NCBI GenBank assembly: GCA_000711775.1
Contig: ARYC01000133.1
Span: 1-64,000, forward strand
Source: Oxytricha trifallax
Lineage: Eukaryota > Ciliophora > Spirotrichea > Sporadotrichida > Oxytrichidae
Direction: 5' to 3'
Length of the DNA: 64,000 nucleotides
Part shown: positions 1-11,267 of the stretch, one piece after another
Layout of the letters: each line of letters starts with the position of its first letter
How positions within the stretch are numbered: the stretch's first letter is position 1
Translations under genes and position numbers: made by a program
The notes under the pieces: model-generated
Seen by the model: only the letters and a program-made list of their open reading frames with translations
What the model was told of the DNA's origin: nothing
Databases searched by the model: none

Positions 1-834
1 ACACTGCCGTTATTCTAAGTTGTTCATAACTCTTCCTGGTATCTTTTGTCTTATGAACTGAAAGATTATCAACAAACAGTATAATCTCTTATTTAGGGTA
101 CTTCTCTCTTAGCTGCTCTAAGAACTTAATATACTGCTCTGTCTTAATAGAGCGAGGATGAATAAAATAAGTTCTAAACCAGCATCCTCGCTAATACCTC
201 CAAAAATTGCCATTGTTTATACCTTGACTTTCTAGTCATATACTTCTATATTACTATGCCTCTTATACCAAGACTTCTAGATGAAAGTGTTAAAGGTAAA
301 CACAGCCACGTCAGCATAAATAAACTTAACATTATTCTATTAGTCTCTGCATTTAATTATAAATATAATTTAAGTATTGTTGTAAAATGGCAGAGTGAAA
401 TCAATTACTCTATTGATACGATTTACACCCTTATAAGAGATACCATTTCGTTTATAAATGTTTGCAACAGATTATGCAGAGATCTTCAACTCAGGGAACT
501 GGCGGTGAAACATAATAGCTCGTTAGTCGAGAGAGAAGTGAGCCCAATACTTCAAAGTTTTTTCATTAATAAGATAGTCAATATGCTTCTAAAGAAACTT
601 TGACTTCCTCTTACGCTAAGAATTCAGCTAATGTTGCTTTAATTACACAGCTTTCAAGCAGTGAGAGCGAACAGTTGATGGACTACGCTTTAAGAGCATT
701 GCAATAGACTTATAGTTCAGTACTGGTTTGACTTATTCACTATACATATCACATACATAACGCATTTTAAACACTAAATCTATATACTCTTCTTCATAAA
801 TAGACCCCAAAAGCTTGCTATTTTTGTCTCGCAT
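1..834 (-). CDS. TBE-type DDE transposase (partial, one frameshift)
   Basis: Transposase of the Tc1/mariner-IS630 superfamily, which cuts and rejoins transposon ends. Reading from ATG at 834 with TAA/TAG as Gln gives an N-terminal helix-turn-helix (around SIAMLLKRSPSTVRSHC), the family's second helical domain (IDYLINEKTLKYWAHFSL, then NIYKRNGISYKG), the first catalytic Asp in FIYADVAVF, a long strand region (MAIFGGISEDAG, then FIHPRSIKTEQYIKFLEQL) and the second catalytic Asp in ILFVDNLSVHK. The third catalytic residue (Glu) would lie beyond the window. Near 160-175 the frame slips by one base between GISEDAG and FIHPRS, so this copy looks inactive unless that is a sequence error. In Oxytricha, TBE transposases are known to act in genome rearrangement; whether this copy does is unknown. 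Confidence 0.8.
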
Positions 835-915
835 TTAATTAATAACCCCAACCCCTAACAAATTCCCTACAAATCAAAGCACTTATAAACCTCATTAAGG
901 GGTTTTGGGGTTTTG
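835..915. repeat. Terminal inverted repeat with G4T4 telomere-like tip
   Basis: Positions 899-915 read GGGGTTTTGGGGTTTTG, matching the spirotrich telomere repeat. A further G/C-run patch of opposite polarity lies at 845-855 (CCCCAACCCC). The stretch lies between the transposase start codon and the host sequence, as expected for a TBE inverted repeat. It is not a chromosome end, because ordinary coding sequence of the neighbouring gene starts immediately at 916. Confidence 0.7.
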
Positions 916-917
916 AT

Positions 918-3900
918 TACTGTTTAGGTTTCTTGCTTAAATTCTGAGATTTATCTAATGAGAGTTGGACTAATCCTACTTAAAGTGTCTAGCAAATATT
1001 ATTCTGGGTTTTACTCTGAGCATTTAAGATACTTTTTGTATTTGTTTGTTTTCTCCTCTATTTATGGTTTAACTTACTCTTATGTTTAATTTTCTGATCT
1101 GCTTCCTTCTTGAACAACTATTTTTATAAGCTCAACATTGTTTATAGCATTTTGAATTTCAATTTCTTTCTTGAATTGCTCTATCATCACTGATTTAGTC
1201 TCTGCACTCTTGCATCTTTGTGAAACCTATTAAATCTTCTTAGAATGCAGACTTTTTCTATTATTTGACTTTACTTTTGGCTTTGCTTTCTAATTAATTT
1301 CACTTGGATCTAACTTTTCCTTTAACTTTTACCTCTGCTATTTAACATGCGCAATACTTTTGTAGAATATCGCATTCTTCCATAAAGTGAGGTCTACTTC
1401 ATTTTTACTATTCCTTAAATTACTATCCAAGACTTAATTCTATTCAACTTTTCTTACGTTGTCCTCATAAGTTTATCTTTACTTTTCATTCTCTTTCTTT
1501 CTAGGTGATTTTCGTGCGCTATTATTTAAACTTTATTTCCTTGATGAATTCTTATTTGAGCGGTCACTTGGTAATTCCTGAGTATTTTAGCATTTAGTGA
1601 TTTCTGCAAGTTCATTTTAAGTAAAGCTGAATTCGTTTTTATTAAACTTCCTTCTCTTCTTCATGTCTTCATGATTATTGTTGCCACTATCGAACTTTTA
1701 AATAGACACTTGAGATATTGAGGAAGTATTATTTTTTATTCTTTCATTTGATTGATTTTCCGATTATTAAGTGTCTTGAGTAGAAGCTGTTTGAAGTGCT
1801 TACCTTGAGGGAGTTTTACTCAGTCTATTAACAGATTTTTCCATTTCCTAGTTTGACTTGAATTTCTTTGATATTACAGTTGCGATTACATTCCCTTTGG
1901 GATTTTTATTTTCGAGGTTTTTTGTATCATTCTCCATTCTTGATTGCTCTGTAGATAATAAAATCATAAAAACAATAGAGTCTATACATCTTTACCTTTT
2001 GCTAGATTATTATTATGATGATTTAATTGGTGTATGTGCGTTTAGTCTTAGAGTTTTCGAAGGTGAAGTGTTTTTTTAATTTTAAGCTTTTTTATTTTAT
2101 ATAGTAGTTTGAGACTGTTCCTTCCTGGAATCATCTTATGACTTTTTCATTGCCAAAGATGTCCTACTTTAACTTTTATTCATTGAATTAAAATTTATTA
2201 GTGAAACGATTAAAAAAAAGTTAATTATAAACTACAATTAATAACGTTTTTTATCATTCAAAACAGTAAAAATGAAGAGTGGGATGATTATTATCCAAAG
2301 TGGTATCAATAATATGAACAAATTAGTGTTTATTGTACCATCAAACCTCATGCATAAAGCAATCCAAAAGCCATAGAAGAAGCCTGGAATCAGCATTAAG
2401 TTTAAAATTAGGCCAAAATCTATTTTTGCAACACTTGATAAATGCTAATTAAAGCAGATATTTTAGTCTTTGCCATAGAGCTCAATCATAAGTTTCAAAT
2501 GATCTCTTGCTTATTTAATGGAAGATTTTGTTGATTAATGAGATACAATTAACTCAGCTAAGTAAATTATTAGACCTGGACCAAAGGAAATAGGGCTAAT
2601 TTATGTGAAAGTGATCCTATCTTAAAGTATGTAGATTTTTAAGAAAATTCCAAAGTAGAAAAAGAAAAGAGTTGCTATTGCACTCAGAATAAATCTGTTG
2701 ACAAACTCCTTCTTTTAATATAAAAAGCAATCCTTTGTGTTTCTTCCTTTGATATTTGACATGTAGCCAGATAAAAGTTTATAGCAATCTTACGATCTTA
2801 AGTATCTTACATCTTTGTAATATTTTCTGGCTTTATAGACATTTATTAGAAATACCACCAGTAATCCAATCCAAGCTATAGATATAGGGGCTAAGATTAA
2901 TCTTAAATCATAATTTATTTCTTTAATATCCATTCTCAATGCTAGTAAAACAGCAGAAAACAGTACAGTCATTATAAATAGAAAAGTGCACCAATTTTCA
3001 AAAGATTTTTGTTGACTAATTAGACTTCTTCTCAATAAATATTATGATTAAATGTGCAACTCCTTTAAAATATAATCAATCTTGAATAAGTTAAAGTTTC
3101 TCACACCTGTTTAGCCTGTTTTGCTCATAAAGTTTAAAAAGCTGTGCATAGTCCAGAGTGGCTAGAAATTTGGTGATGTCAAAATACTAAAAATCTTTTT
3201 GTTTGTTAATTGAAAGTTTGACATTTCCATGAGAGTGAGATAAGAAGAAATTCTCTCTATTTGAAATGAATTAAGTTAAGTAATCTTTGTTACAGTGCAT
3301 TGGCTTTATTAGAATCTTATTATGCGAGCATTTTGGCTTATTAACTCAACTGTGGCTAAATTGCTTAATGAGTTTTTAACTTCATTTTTACTAAAACTGA
3401 TATGATTTACTTCTTAATCTGGAGGACTTATTACAGAAAATTTTTAAACTTAAGAAGTAAAGACATCATTAAGCTGATTATCTAGATTAGTATTTCTTTT
3501 TTAGTAAATATAGATGATTTTGTTTTCTACTGATCCACTATCATTCTGCTGTTATGGCTCATTTGGAATATTATCGTAAGGGAACATATGATCTTAAGAT
3601 AGCGGTCTTTTTGATAAATCTAATGAATACCCAACTGGTGATTTTATTTCATCGACGTCATAAGCAATCAAATTGTGATATAATATTTGCAAATAACTAA
3701 TATTTCTTTATTACAAAACTGATTATAGTTATCATCCTGTGTTTTTTAGTTGTTGTAAAAATTTTAAAACACTTATGACTACTTTAAATTTCTCTATCCT
3801 TATTTTTAACCAGTCTCATAATAAGCTTATTGACTCATATCCTATGGATCTTAGTTTCCTTAAGTTATGTTTTGATAACCGATTGTTTCTTGTTCTGCCT

Positions 3901-4741
3901 CGCTATCCTTATGAGATGGATTTTTACCTATTGTATTTTGCTTGTTCAAATTTTTCTCTCTACTTTTACCTCTCTTATTTGGCTTATCTTTTAATTTATT
4001 CATATCCATGCTCACAATAGTGTCAACATTTTACTGAGCATATTTCTAACCTGCCTCTCGACTGTTCTTTCCTTAATCTATAGTATACTATTTACTTGGT
4101 ATCAATTCCTCGATGTTTTGAATACCAATAAAGTCATTTTGACTCCCGTTAACATAATTATCTTTGTTTGCTTAGAGTATGTTGAAAGGTCTGGTAATTT
4201 TATCTGGCAAAGTTTTGCCCATATTTTCGAAATACTGGATTAGACTTTGATTTTCAAGTCCTGAAGGATCTTAAATATTTGTAATTCCGCCATTTGATAA
4301 GTTTGCATCTTTGTTAAAGGTTATGTTTATCGGATTGTTGTTTGTAAAGGTAGACATAACTGCTTGATTAAGAAGAAGCGGTTACATAACAGCTTAACGT
4401 TAAGAGTTAAGCTAATCAGTAATAATTTCAAGTTTGTGAGCTCCTGTCATTCCAATCTTTTGATCATCATTTGTATGCTAAAATTGCTACTCTTCCTATT
4501 TTTCACATCCCATTGAACTAACTCTCACACTAAGTGGCTGCACTTGCTGTTCCATCATGCTTTAATTTTTTAGTTTGGCAAAGTTTCGCAGTTAGGTCGC
4601 TGATTCATGCTCATCAAAAGTCTTCTGGCTGTTTTAAATGTACCTCTGATATTTTTAGTTTATTTCTTGAGCTTCGAAATCAAGAGAAGCTTGGGTTTAT
4701 TCGATGTTCGAATGGACAGTCTTAAGTGGTAATTATTCCAT
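918..4741 (-). CDS. Large multi-pass membrane protein with TMEM185-like domain
   Basis: Starts at ATG 4741 and reads about 1,240 codons with no TGA until it meets the transposon at 915. The N-terminal ~560 residues are polar and low in complexity. From about 3035 down to 2230 comes a membrane domain: paired hydrophobic stretches each followed by a short charged loop (LLALRMDIKEINYDLRLILA; IALCMRFDGTINTNLFILLI). This spacing resembles the TMEM185/Fragile-X-F associated family (Pfam Tmemb_185A), which supplies the name. The tail is again Q/S/K-rich. One intron of about 95 nt (3620-3714) is needed to join two frames near 3.7 kb; its exact ends are inferred. The true C-terminus is not visible, because the frame runs straight into the TBE. 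Function of the family is poorly known. Confidence 0.6.
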
Positions 4742-4921
4742 TACTTCAAAAATTAAGAATAATTAGTTTTATAATAATGAATTTTGATTCGACTTCGAAG
4801 TTTATATGTTAGAATGTAAATATTATGTTAATTATCAAATAATCCTTACAATTAATTCTTACCTTTAAGAATTTGAATTAGTTAAAACTGTAAAATAAAA
4901 GAAATCAATATTTGAAAATTA
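4742..4921. other. AT-rich spacer
   Basis: About 180 bp of AT-rich sequence between the start of the TMEM185-like gene and the stop of the small membrane gene. No reading frame or repeat is evident. It should hold the promoter of the TMEM185-like gene and the 3' end of the neighbour. Confidence 0.6.
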
Positions 4922-5200
4922 TCATTAAGTTTCTATAGAAGCTTTAGCATGAATCTTAATAGGTTTAATAAGACATCTCATGTATAAATAGAGGCAAATT
5001 AAACTGGTAAAATTAGGTATCAGTAAAAAGAACATTTTCGATTTAATTAGACCCTCAGCATACAGAAGCAATAAAATTAGCGAAGCCAGGAAACCCACTA
5101 CAAAATAATTAAAGATATAGTTTAAACTTACATGGAACCATTACAGACAAAGTAATCTTTTCACATTTATTGGCTCTGGTATTTTGAGTAGCTAAGCCAT
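4922..5200 (-). CDS. Small two-pass membrane protein, 92 aa
   Basis: Starts MAQLLKIPEPINVKRLL at 5200 (an in-frame TGA lies directly upstream) and ends at TGA 4922-4924. It has two strong hydrophobic segments at roughly residues 24-46 (around FVVGFLASLILLLLYAEG) and 50-70 (KMFFLLIPNFTSLICLYLYM), with a short charged loop between them and a basic tail. I do not recognise the family. The loop-between-two-helices pattern vaguely recalls the TMEM185-like domain next door, but it is too short to assign. A 34-nt GT...AG-like stretch inside is also open in frame, so I read it as exon. Confidence 0.55.
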
Positions 5201-5304
5201 TCAAAACAGTAAATTTAAGTTAACCAAATTTTTGAATAATTTTTCTACTAGTTAGATAGAAATGAACTTCTTAAGCAATAAACGAAATACAACATCTATT
5301 ATAA

Positions 5305-8300
5305 TCATTACACTTCACTCTTATCAATCATATTTTTGACAATCCTATTAAGTTCCAGTCTATTTGGTTTCCAAAGAGTTTTCTTTTTATTTTTAATAAC
5401 AGCTCTTACTCTCTGTTTATCTGATGATTTGAGTTACTAGACTATTTCAGGTGATAAGAAATTATCATAGTCATCTTATTCTTAAGTTCTTTTAGTATCC
5501 TAAATTTAATTTATATTCTAGAGTTTGTTATCTGCCAGACCAATAAGTAACTGCTCCTAATATATTTCTAGGCATTTGGCAATGTCATCATTCTCGAAAT
5601 CATAATTTTCCTTTATTTTTTCTATTTATGTATTAATGGTTTACATTTCTTTTCGCTCTTAAGAGGAACATCGTTCGATAATGGAACGAAGCTCAGTCTT
5701 TTTAACTTTGAAATTTTTCGTTTTAAATTCCTATTCCAAAGACTTCAAATCGTGATTCTTAACTGTTTTAGGAGCCATTTATTTAATTGGGGATGAGTTA
5801 TAAGACTTGAACTTTATTCTAGCTGTCGACTATAGAGTCAAAGATGTGTTATCTTTAGTTTTAAATGGATTTATTGAGTGAATAGGACTAGTTTAGCCTA
5901 TATCCGTATCCCTTAAAGTTATCATTATGCTTTAATCATCGATATTAAAAGATTGACTCATATCGATTGAAGGCTGAACTAAAGGAGATTTTAAGTTTAG
6001 TTAAGAATCATCACCTCTTGCACTGACTGTCAAACTTTGTAGTTATGGGTAATCTTTTGACATTGAAGTGTTGAAACCACTTGCAGCATTCATATTTATC
6101 TTAGAGGTTAATGATGGCAATACAAAGCCTGAGTGTGCTTGAGTTGATTGGCTTGGACTTTAGAACATTGAGGTTGAGTTTTTATATCTATTCTTTTAAT
6201 CCTTGTCTTTCTTTGTGATAATCTTGCTTATCATTCTTTGAAATTTCTCGTCATTTTTTATTTTCTCATCTACCTCAAAAATATATCCCTCATTTAAAAG
6301 TTCTTCAATTTTTCTTACTTATAAATCTAACGATTTCCCAATATCAGGTTGCCATGTTTCTATCCTTCCATCGACATAATCTCTAATTTCAATAAGTTTT
6401 TTTGCAGTCATTTTCTTAGAAGCCATAAGCAAAGCATTTTCCTTGAGGTCTTTCATTAATTTCTATGTAACTTATCTAGGGGAAGTTTGCATACTCAATG
6501 GAATTTCGGTGGCTGGGATTGGTTCAAGCTTTGGAGTCTTTGTATATTCACTTCGATTAAATATTTCATAGAGCCGAACAGATTAATCTTTAAAGTTACC
6601 TTTTTAAAATGCATAGTCTTGAACTCCTTATAGAATCTCATCCTTCTTATCTGGCTCATTAGGAGTATATATGCCTTTCAACAATTTCTTAACCCCTATA
6701 GTTTCAAGTCCCGGTCTGTATGTATGATGAAACACTCTATTTTGCCTCAATAAATTTCTAATATTGTACACGCTCTCACTTTCAACCTGAGATGAAATTC
6801 TCATTGTATTAGGAAATGCAATGTCCATTGATTAATTTTTAAGTCTTTATATTTTCCTTTAAAAGTACTGCTCTTCATCTGTCGCTATTATTTTCTTCTG
6901 AAGTACTACATCCATGTCAATAATTTTTCTTTAGGGGCTATTCGTTAAAGTTTGATAGCCTTTAGTATATATTTTCTTAAAATTAGTATCGAGGAGAGCT
7001 TCTTTGATAAGCCGCATCTCTTTCCTCTTTTCTGATTAATCTGGCATCATAGTTTCCATTTTAGACTCTTTAAATAAATTATAAATAAAGGGACAATTAT
7101 TCATACGATTCTGACATTCATTAAACTGCTTAATAAGAATGAAATGAGATCTCAACAAACATATAAGAAATTATAAAAGTTAGAATAAAATATCAGATGT
7201 TCTTTTTTAACCCTTTCCCTTGAACTATAAGTTCTTGTTTCTAGGTTAGATTCTAATTTTCCTTTATTGCTGAATACTTAAACACAAAAATAATGATTGA
7301 TAATAAATTATTTTCCTTAGTTAATAATATGAAGGGAGACTCAAATATTAAATGATAATCTCCAGTGTCTGAGAGTGCGTCTTACCTCCAATCAAATAAA
7401 ACTTTAGTCATATCATTGATCATTTTCGGTACTAAATCAGTAGTAACTTTGGTTGAATGTTCCATAGTAGGGCATTTATTGATCTCCAAAAGCCACATTT
7501 TATTTTCAGAATCTAAAATCACATCGTAACCATATAAACCAATAGAGTTTTTCCTCCATTCTATTTTATCCCAAGCGCTCAATAAACTTATCTTTATATC
7601 GCCAAAATAAAATATAGGCAAAATTATCTAAATAATTACATCTTAAAATTCTATATAATTCTTTCTATGACTAATAATCTCCTCAAGTTATGGCTTAAAT
7701 TTATCATTCCAAACATCATTATAGGTATTAGATTCCCCAAAAAGTTTAGCTTACCTTGAATTCAAATACTCTTTAAAATCCTTTAATGACCACATATTTT
7801 CTGGAAACTTCTCTTTTTGCTCTTTCTTTTGATTAGTGCAATTCTTTGCGATAGAGTTATTCGTTAAATGAATGAAGAGATTTTTGATGTTCTAGGAATC
7901 ATAGTCAACAGCTGAGAATCTAATGTAGCATTCTTAGTATAGGAATATCTGTAAGGGGTTCCAACTAGCTAGAATATATAAAAGTTTATAAATCTTATAT
8001 GTTTCTAAGCTACTAAAACCCAAACTCTGATATCGAATTTTCTACCCTTAATTAAAAAGGGATTTTCCTGATACTTCTGGACTACCCAGGATTTACTTCC
8101 AAAAGATTTAACATTTTATTACTCTTCTTTTGCAAGAGCAGTGATTATTTCAGTATATTGAGTAATCTCACTAAATTAGTCGAAAATCTTGATGTTTCTT
8201 CCTCTACTTAATTATAAATAAAAATTGAAAGTTTTAACCCGCCAGGTTTTACAATCCATATATTTTAAGAACCGTTTAGATTAGTCTATGGATTGTGATG

Positions 8301-9834
8301 TCTTAATTGTCTAATAATGTTCTTACATTATTGATATAGTTAAGAGATTACCTCATTTGGATCTTATTGACTTTGTTTTTTATTCTTTGTTTATTTATGA
8401 ATTTAAAACTACGAAAATTCTCTACTTATTCGAATATACCAATCTTCCTTTTTTACATAATCTATGTAAGCTTTTGGATACTCAATTTTACTAAGAAAGT
8501 TGCATTCCTCATTCGATACATTAAAGCCATTATATATCTCTCCCTTCTAGTCAATCAGCTAATCTAAGTCTTATAATTTCCTTTTTATTATAGAAAGAGA
8601 CACGAACAGTTTCTCTTATACAAATTCAACTTTTGTCTTATCAGGTTCATCTAGAAGTTTCTCATAAGATTTAATGAATTGTTTTACTGTACTTTCAGCA
8701 TTAATGCTCCAAAAATATTACTGGAATTCTTAGAAATCTTTTCCACTCGTAAGTACAAAACTCTTGGGATAAAAAGCATCTATACCTTTAGGGATGTTAC
8801 TTATAAAACACTATAATCATAAAAGTGTCAAAAATAGTAGAATTAAAAAAGTTAACCTTTTGAAAATGCAACTTAATAAAAAAAACTCTTAAGTTAAATA
8901 AATAAATTGGCAAGTCTTAATATGTGATAAATTCATGCTAACCCCAAAACTAATTTTATAATATTTTTTTATTTTTCTTTTCTTGCCGTTATTTTGATTA
9001 ATGACAAATGAGGCTTTAGGATATTCCTTATCTTTGGTCTAAATTATTTCCTAATTATCATGACCTATTGGTCCATCTTAAGTTATCTCAAATTTCTTTT
9101 AATATTCTTATTAAGCCCAATTGATCCAGAATTCAGGTGCATCCATTAGTGATTCAATGAGCCCACTCTTGCAAGTTATATTTCCCTCTCCTCGATTATG
9201 ATTAATGAGGCAGTCTTTCTTTAAATTATGATACTACATGTCTTAGGCATTTAAGGAGAAATGTAAATCCAGTAGACATATAGCACTTTTATGATTAGTT
9301 TCCTTAAGGGGATTAGTTATTATAATATCTTTAAAAAATATTTGAAAAAATAAATATAATAAGAGAAATTATATTTAAAAACAATTATCTAAAAAAGAAT
9401 TTATATTTAACTATTTTCAATAAATCAATTTTAAAAATAAAATAATACAAAAATAAAAAATTTCAACATTTTTTTGACATAATTTATTTAGATTATATTT
9501 AACAGTTTCTATTAAAATTAATTTTGAATATGAAATAATTTAGGCCATATAAACCGTATCGCCTATCCTCTCTCCAACCTCTCCCTATCAAACATTTTCT
9601 TAAGTCTGGATACGCTATTTACAGCATGAATACCCCTGCACTCCTCTTTGATTTCTTCGTTTTATCACTTACTTACATTTACAATAATTGCTAGTTGTTC
9701 GTCAGTATCTAATTTTGTAAAATCTATGAATCCTAACCATCTACTGGTATATTTTCAGTAGGAAAAAGCACTTTCATCTACTACTCTTAGTTAATTGAAA
9801 ATTCTCTACTTGATTAGAGTTTAGATTTGCTCAT
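5305..9834 (-). CDS. Tubulin tyrosine ligase-like (TTLL) enzyme
   Basis: ATP-grasp ligase that adds amino acids (Glu, Gly or Tyr) to tubulin tails in cilia and cortical microtubules. The reading order on the minus strand is: start MSKSK at 9834; [16 protein letters not shown] (typical TTLL entry) at about 9.6 kb; [19 protein letters not shown] at about 9.2 kb; [10 protein letters not shown] at about 8.75 kb; the catalytic-core signature [12 protein letters not shown] at about 8.05 kb; ECYIRFSA then [12 protein letters not shown] at about 7.9 kb; and [21 protein letters not shown] at about 7.5 kb, the metal-binding end of the fold. A long polar C-terminal extension runs to TGA 5305-5307. The domain order resembles TTLL3/8-type glycylases, but substrate cannot be decided by eye. 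Introns are probable near 7.27-7.38 and 7.12-7.15 kb, and a frame change near 8.0 kb is unresolved. An AT-rich insert (9291-9543) separates two conserved blocks. Confidence 0.85.
9291..9543. other. AT-rich insert inside the TTLL gene (IES or long intron)
   Basis: About 250 bp of nearly pure A/T between the [16 protein letters not shown] block and the [10 protein letters not shown] block, which are close neighbours in TTLL proteins. It has no sustained frame. It is longer and more AT-rich than the other introns here, so a germline internal eliminated sequence is a fair reading; a long intron is the alternative. Confidence 0.5.
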
Positions 9835-11267
9835 TGGAGTTTCAGATTTCTAATTTGAAGATTCTTAGTTTTCATTTTGTTAAACATAACATCTACAAAA
9901 ATTACTTTTATAATTATAGTAGAATAAACAATTATAGATATATCAGGCAGCCTCACATCAGTAATATTTGTATTTGTATTTTAGCCATAAATTTACATAC
10001 TATTCCCAACTATGAGATTTGATGATAAATTTGCAGCTAAGCTTTTCAATTTTTATTTCTTAATAAATTTCGGGAAATTTTAGCTCTTTTAAGTTTAGAA
10101 GTTTACAACTGGAGCTAAAAATGGTGATTTAAAAACTGTACTATTCTTTTTTAGTCTGTGCGGGGTTTTACTAAAACTCTTCTTTTTCTAGTAAGTTTAG
10201 AATTATTCAAATTATGTGTTTCACTGGTTAATATTTTATAAGTTTTGTTATTATAATTATAACTCAACTTTTTCATTCAAACTAGGTGGAATTTATGGTT
10301 AGTATTATTGCTAAATTATAAAAACAGTATATATTAAGTGAAATAGTTTATATGCAATTATTATTTACTCAGGAAAATTAATTTTAAGTTGGAATAATTT
10401 TTTATAAAAAAGATTTCAAAGATAGAGTTTTGTGGCTCTTATTAATAACTATTTTTAATTAATCAAAAATTATAGTAAGAAATAAAAATATTAAGAATTT
10501 AACAGGTGAATGTGATAAATAATTGTTTATACTTAATCAATACTAATTGATCAAACTTTGTTTCATAATAGTTTTTGAAGTTGCAACGTTATTGCTCTTA
10601 TTTTATCTTTCGACTGAATATGCCTTCTAGTTATAATTGATCTAATTAGGATTTTATTTCCCTTGCCTTAAATGCATAATTTTATGGGATTTATTGATCA
10701 AATTGTCTTAGATGATAGGAACAGCAACCTTATAATGAATTTAATAATCAGCTTTTATAAACCATATTTTAATAAGAAAGGGGATAAGAACAATTATATT
10801 TAAAAACAAAAACTAATGGTTAAAAATATCAAAGAAAGAGATGAGAAGCAATATTAAACCGCTTTTATAAAAGTTCATTTTGAGGGTAAAAATAAATATA
10901 ATCTAAAGAAATTATAAGATTATACAAGAATTATCATTTTATTATAAAAACTATAATCAGCTCAAAACAAATAAATCATATTTGTGTTTCATGATTAATT
11001 TTATATTATTTGTTCATTCCTTTTGTTTTGCTAATTTATTTAAAAAACAAGGTTTAATATAATATTTATAGAGATTGCCAAGGTCAAATTTATATCCTTT
11101 TCTTAAGTATTTTAATCAGGCTCGTGAGATTAAACTTGCAGTTATTATTCCATTTATTTTACTGTTATAATTTATAATATTAAACTAATTTTGTTTTGAA
11201 ATTTCATACAAAATTTATCACCCCTTTCCATTACTTAAATTAGTTATATAATCAATAAATATAATAA
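9835..11267. other. AT-rich region without a recognised gene
   Basis: About 1.4 kb, very AT-rich, between the start of the TTLL gene and the stop of the next gene. I see only short frames without protein-like composition, plus homopolymer and simple AT runs. It may be intergenic germline DNA that is removed from the somatic genome. Confidence 0.5.

Larger units (their letters stand above)
1..915 (-). mobile_element. End of a TBE-like (Tc1/IS630) DNA transposon, cut by the window edge
   Basis: The right end of a DNA transposon whose body continues beyond the window start. The terminus at 899-915 is two exact units of the hypotrich telomere repeat plus one G. From there to the transposase start at 834 is about 65 bp, so the presumed terminal inverted repeat is about 81 bp, near the 78 bp known for Oxytricha TBE1. 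The next host bases, 916-918, are ATT, which fits the AnT target preference described for TBEs. The partner inverted repeat is outside the window, so its matching sequence cannot be checked here. Confidence 0.8.

Noticed and set aside
256-603. Plus-strand 115-residue frame
   Set aside because: It is the antisense of the transposase, whose minus-strand translation carries family motifs.
899-915. A true chromosome end or internal telomere block
   Set aside because: Only two repeat units, bounded by a transposase on one side and a host reading frame on the other; a TBE tip explains it better.
3076-3300. A separate minus-strand gene ending near 3076 (DITKFLATLDYAQLF frame)
   Set aside because: An alternative frame of the same stretch is continuous with the TMEM185-like gene on both sides and has matching composition.
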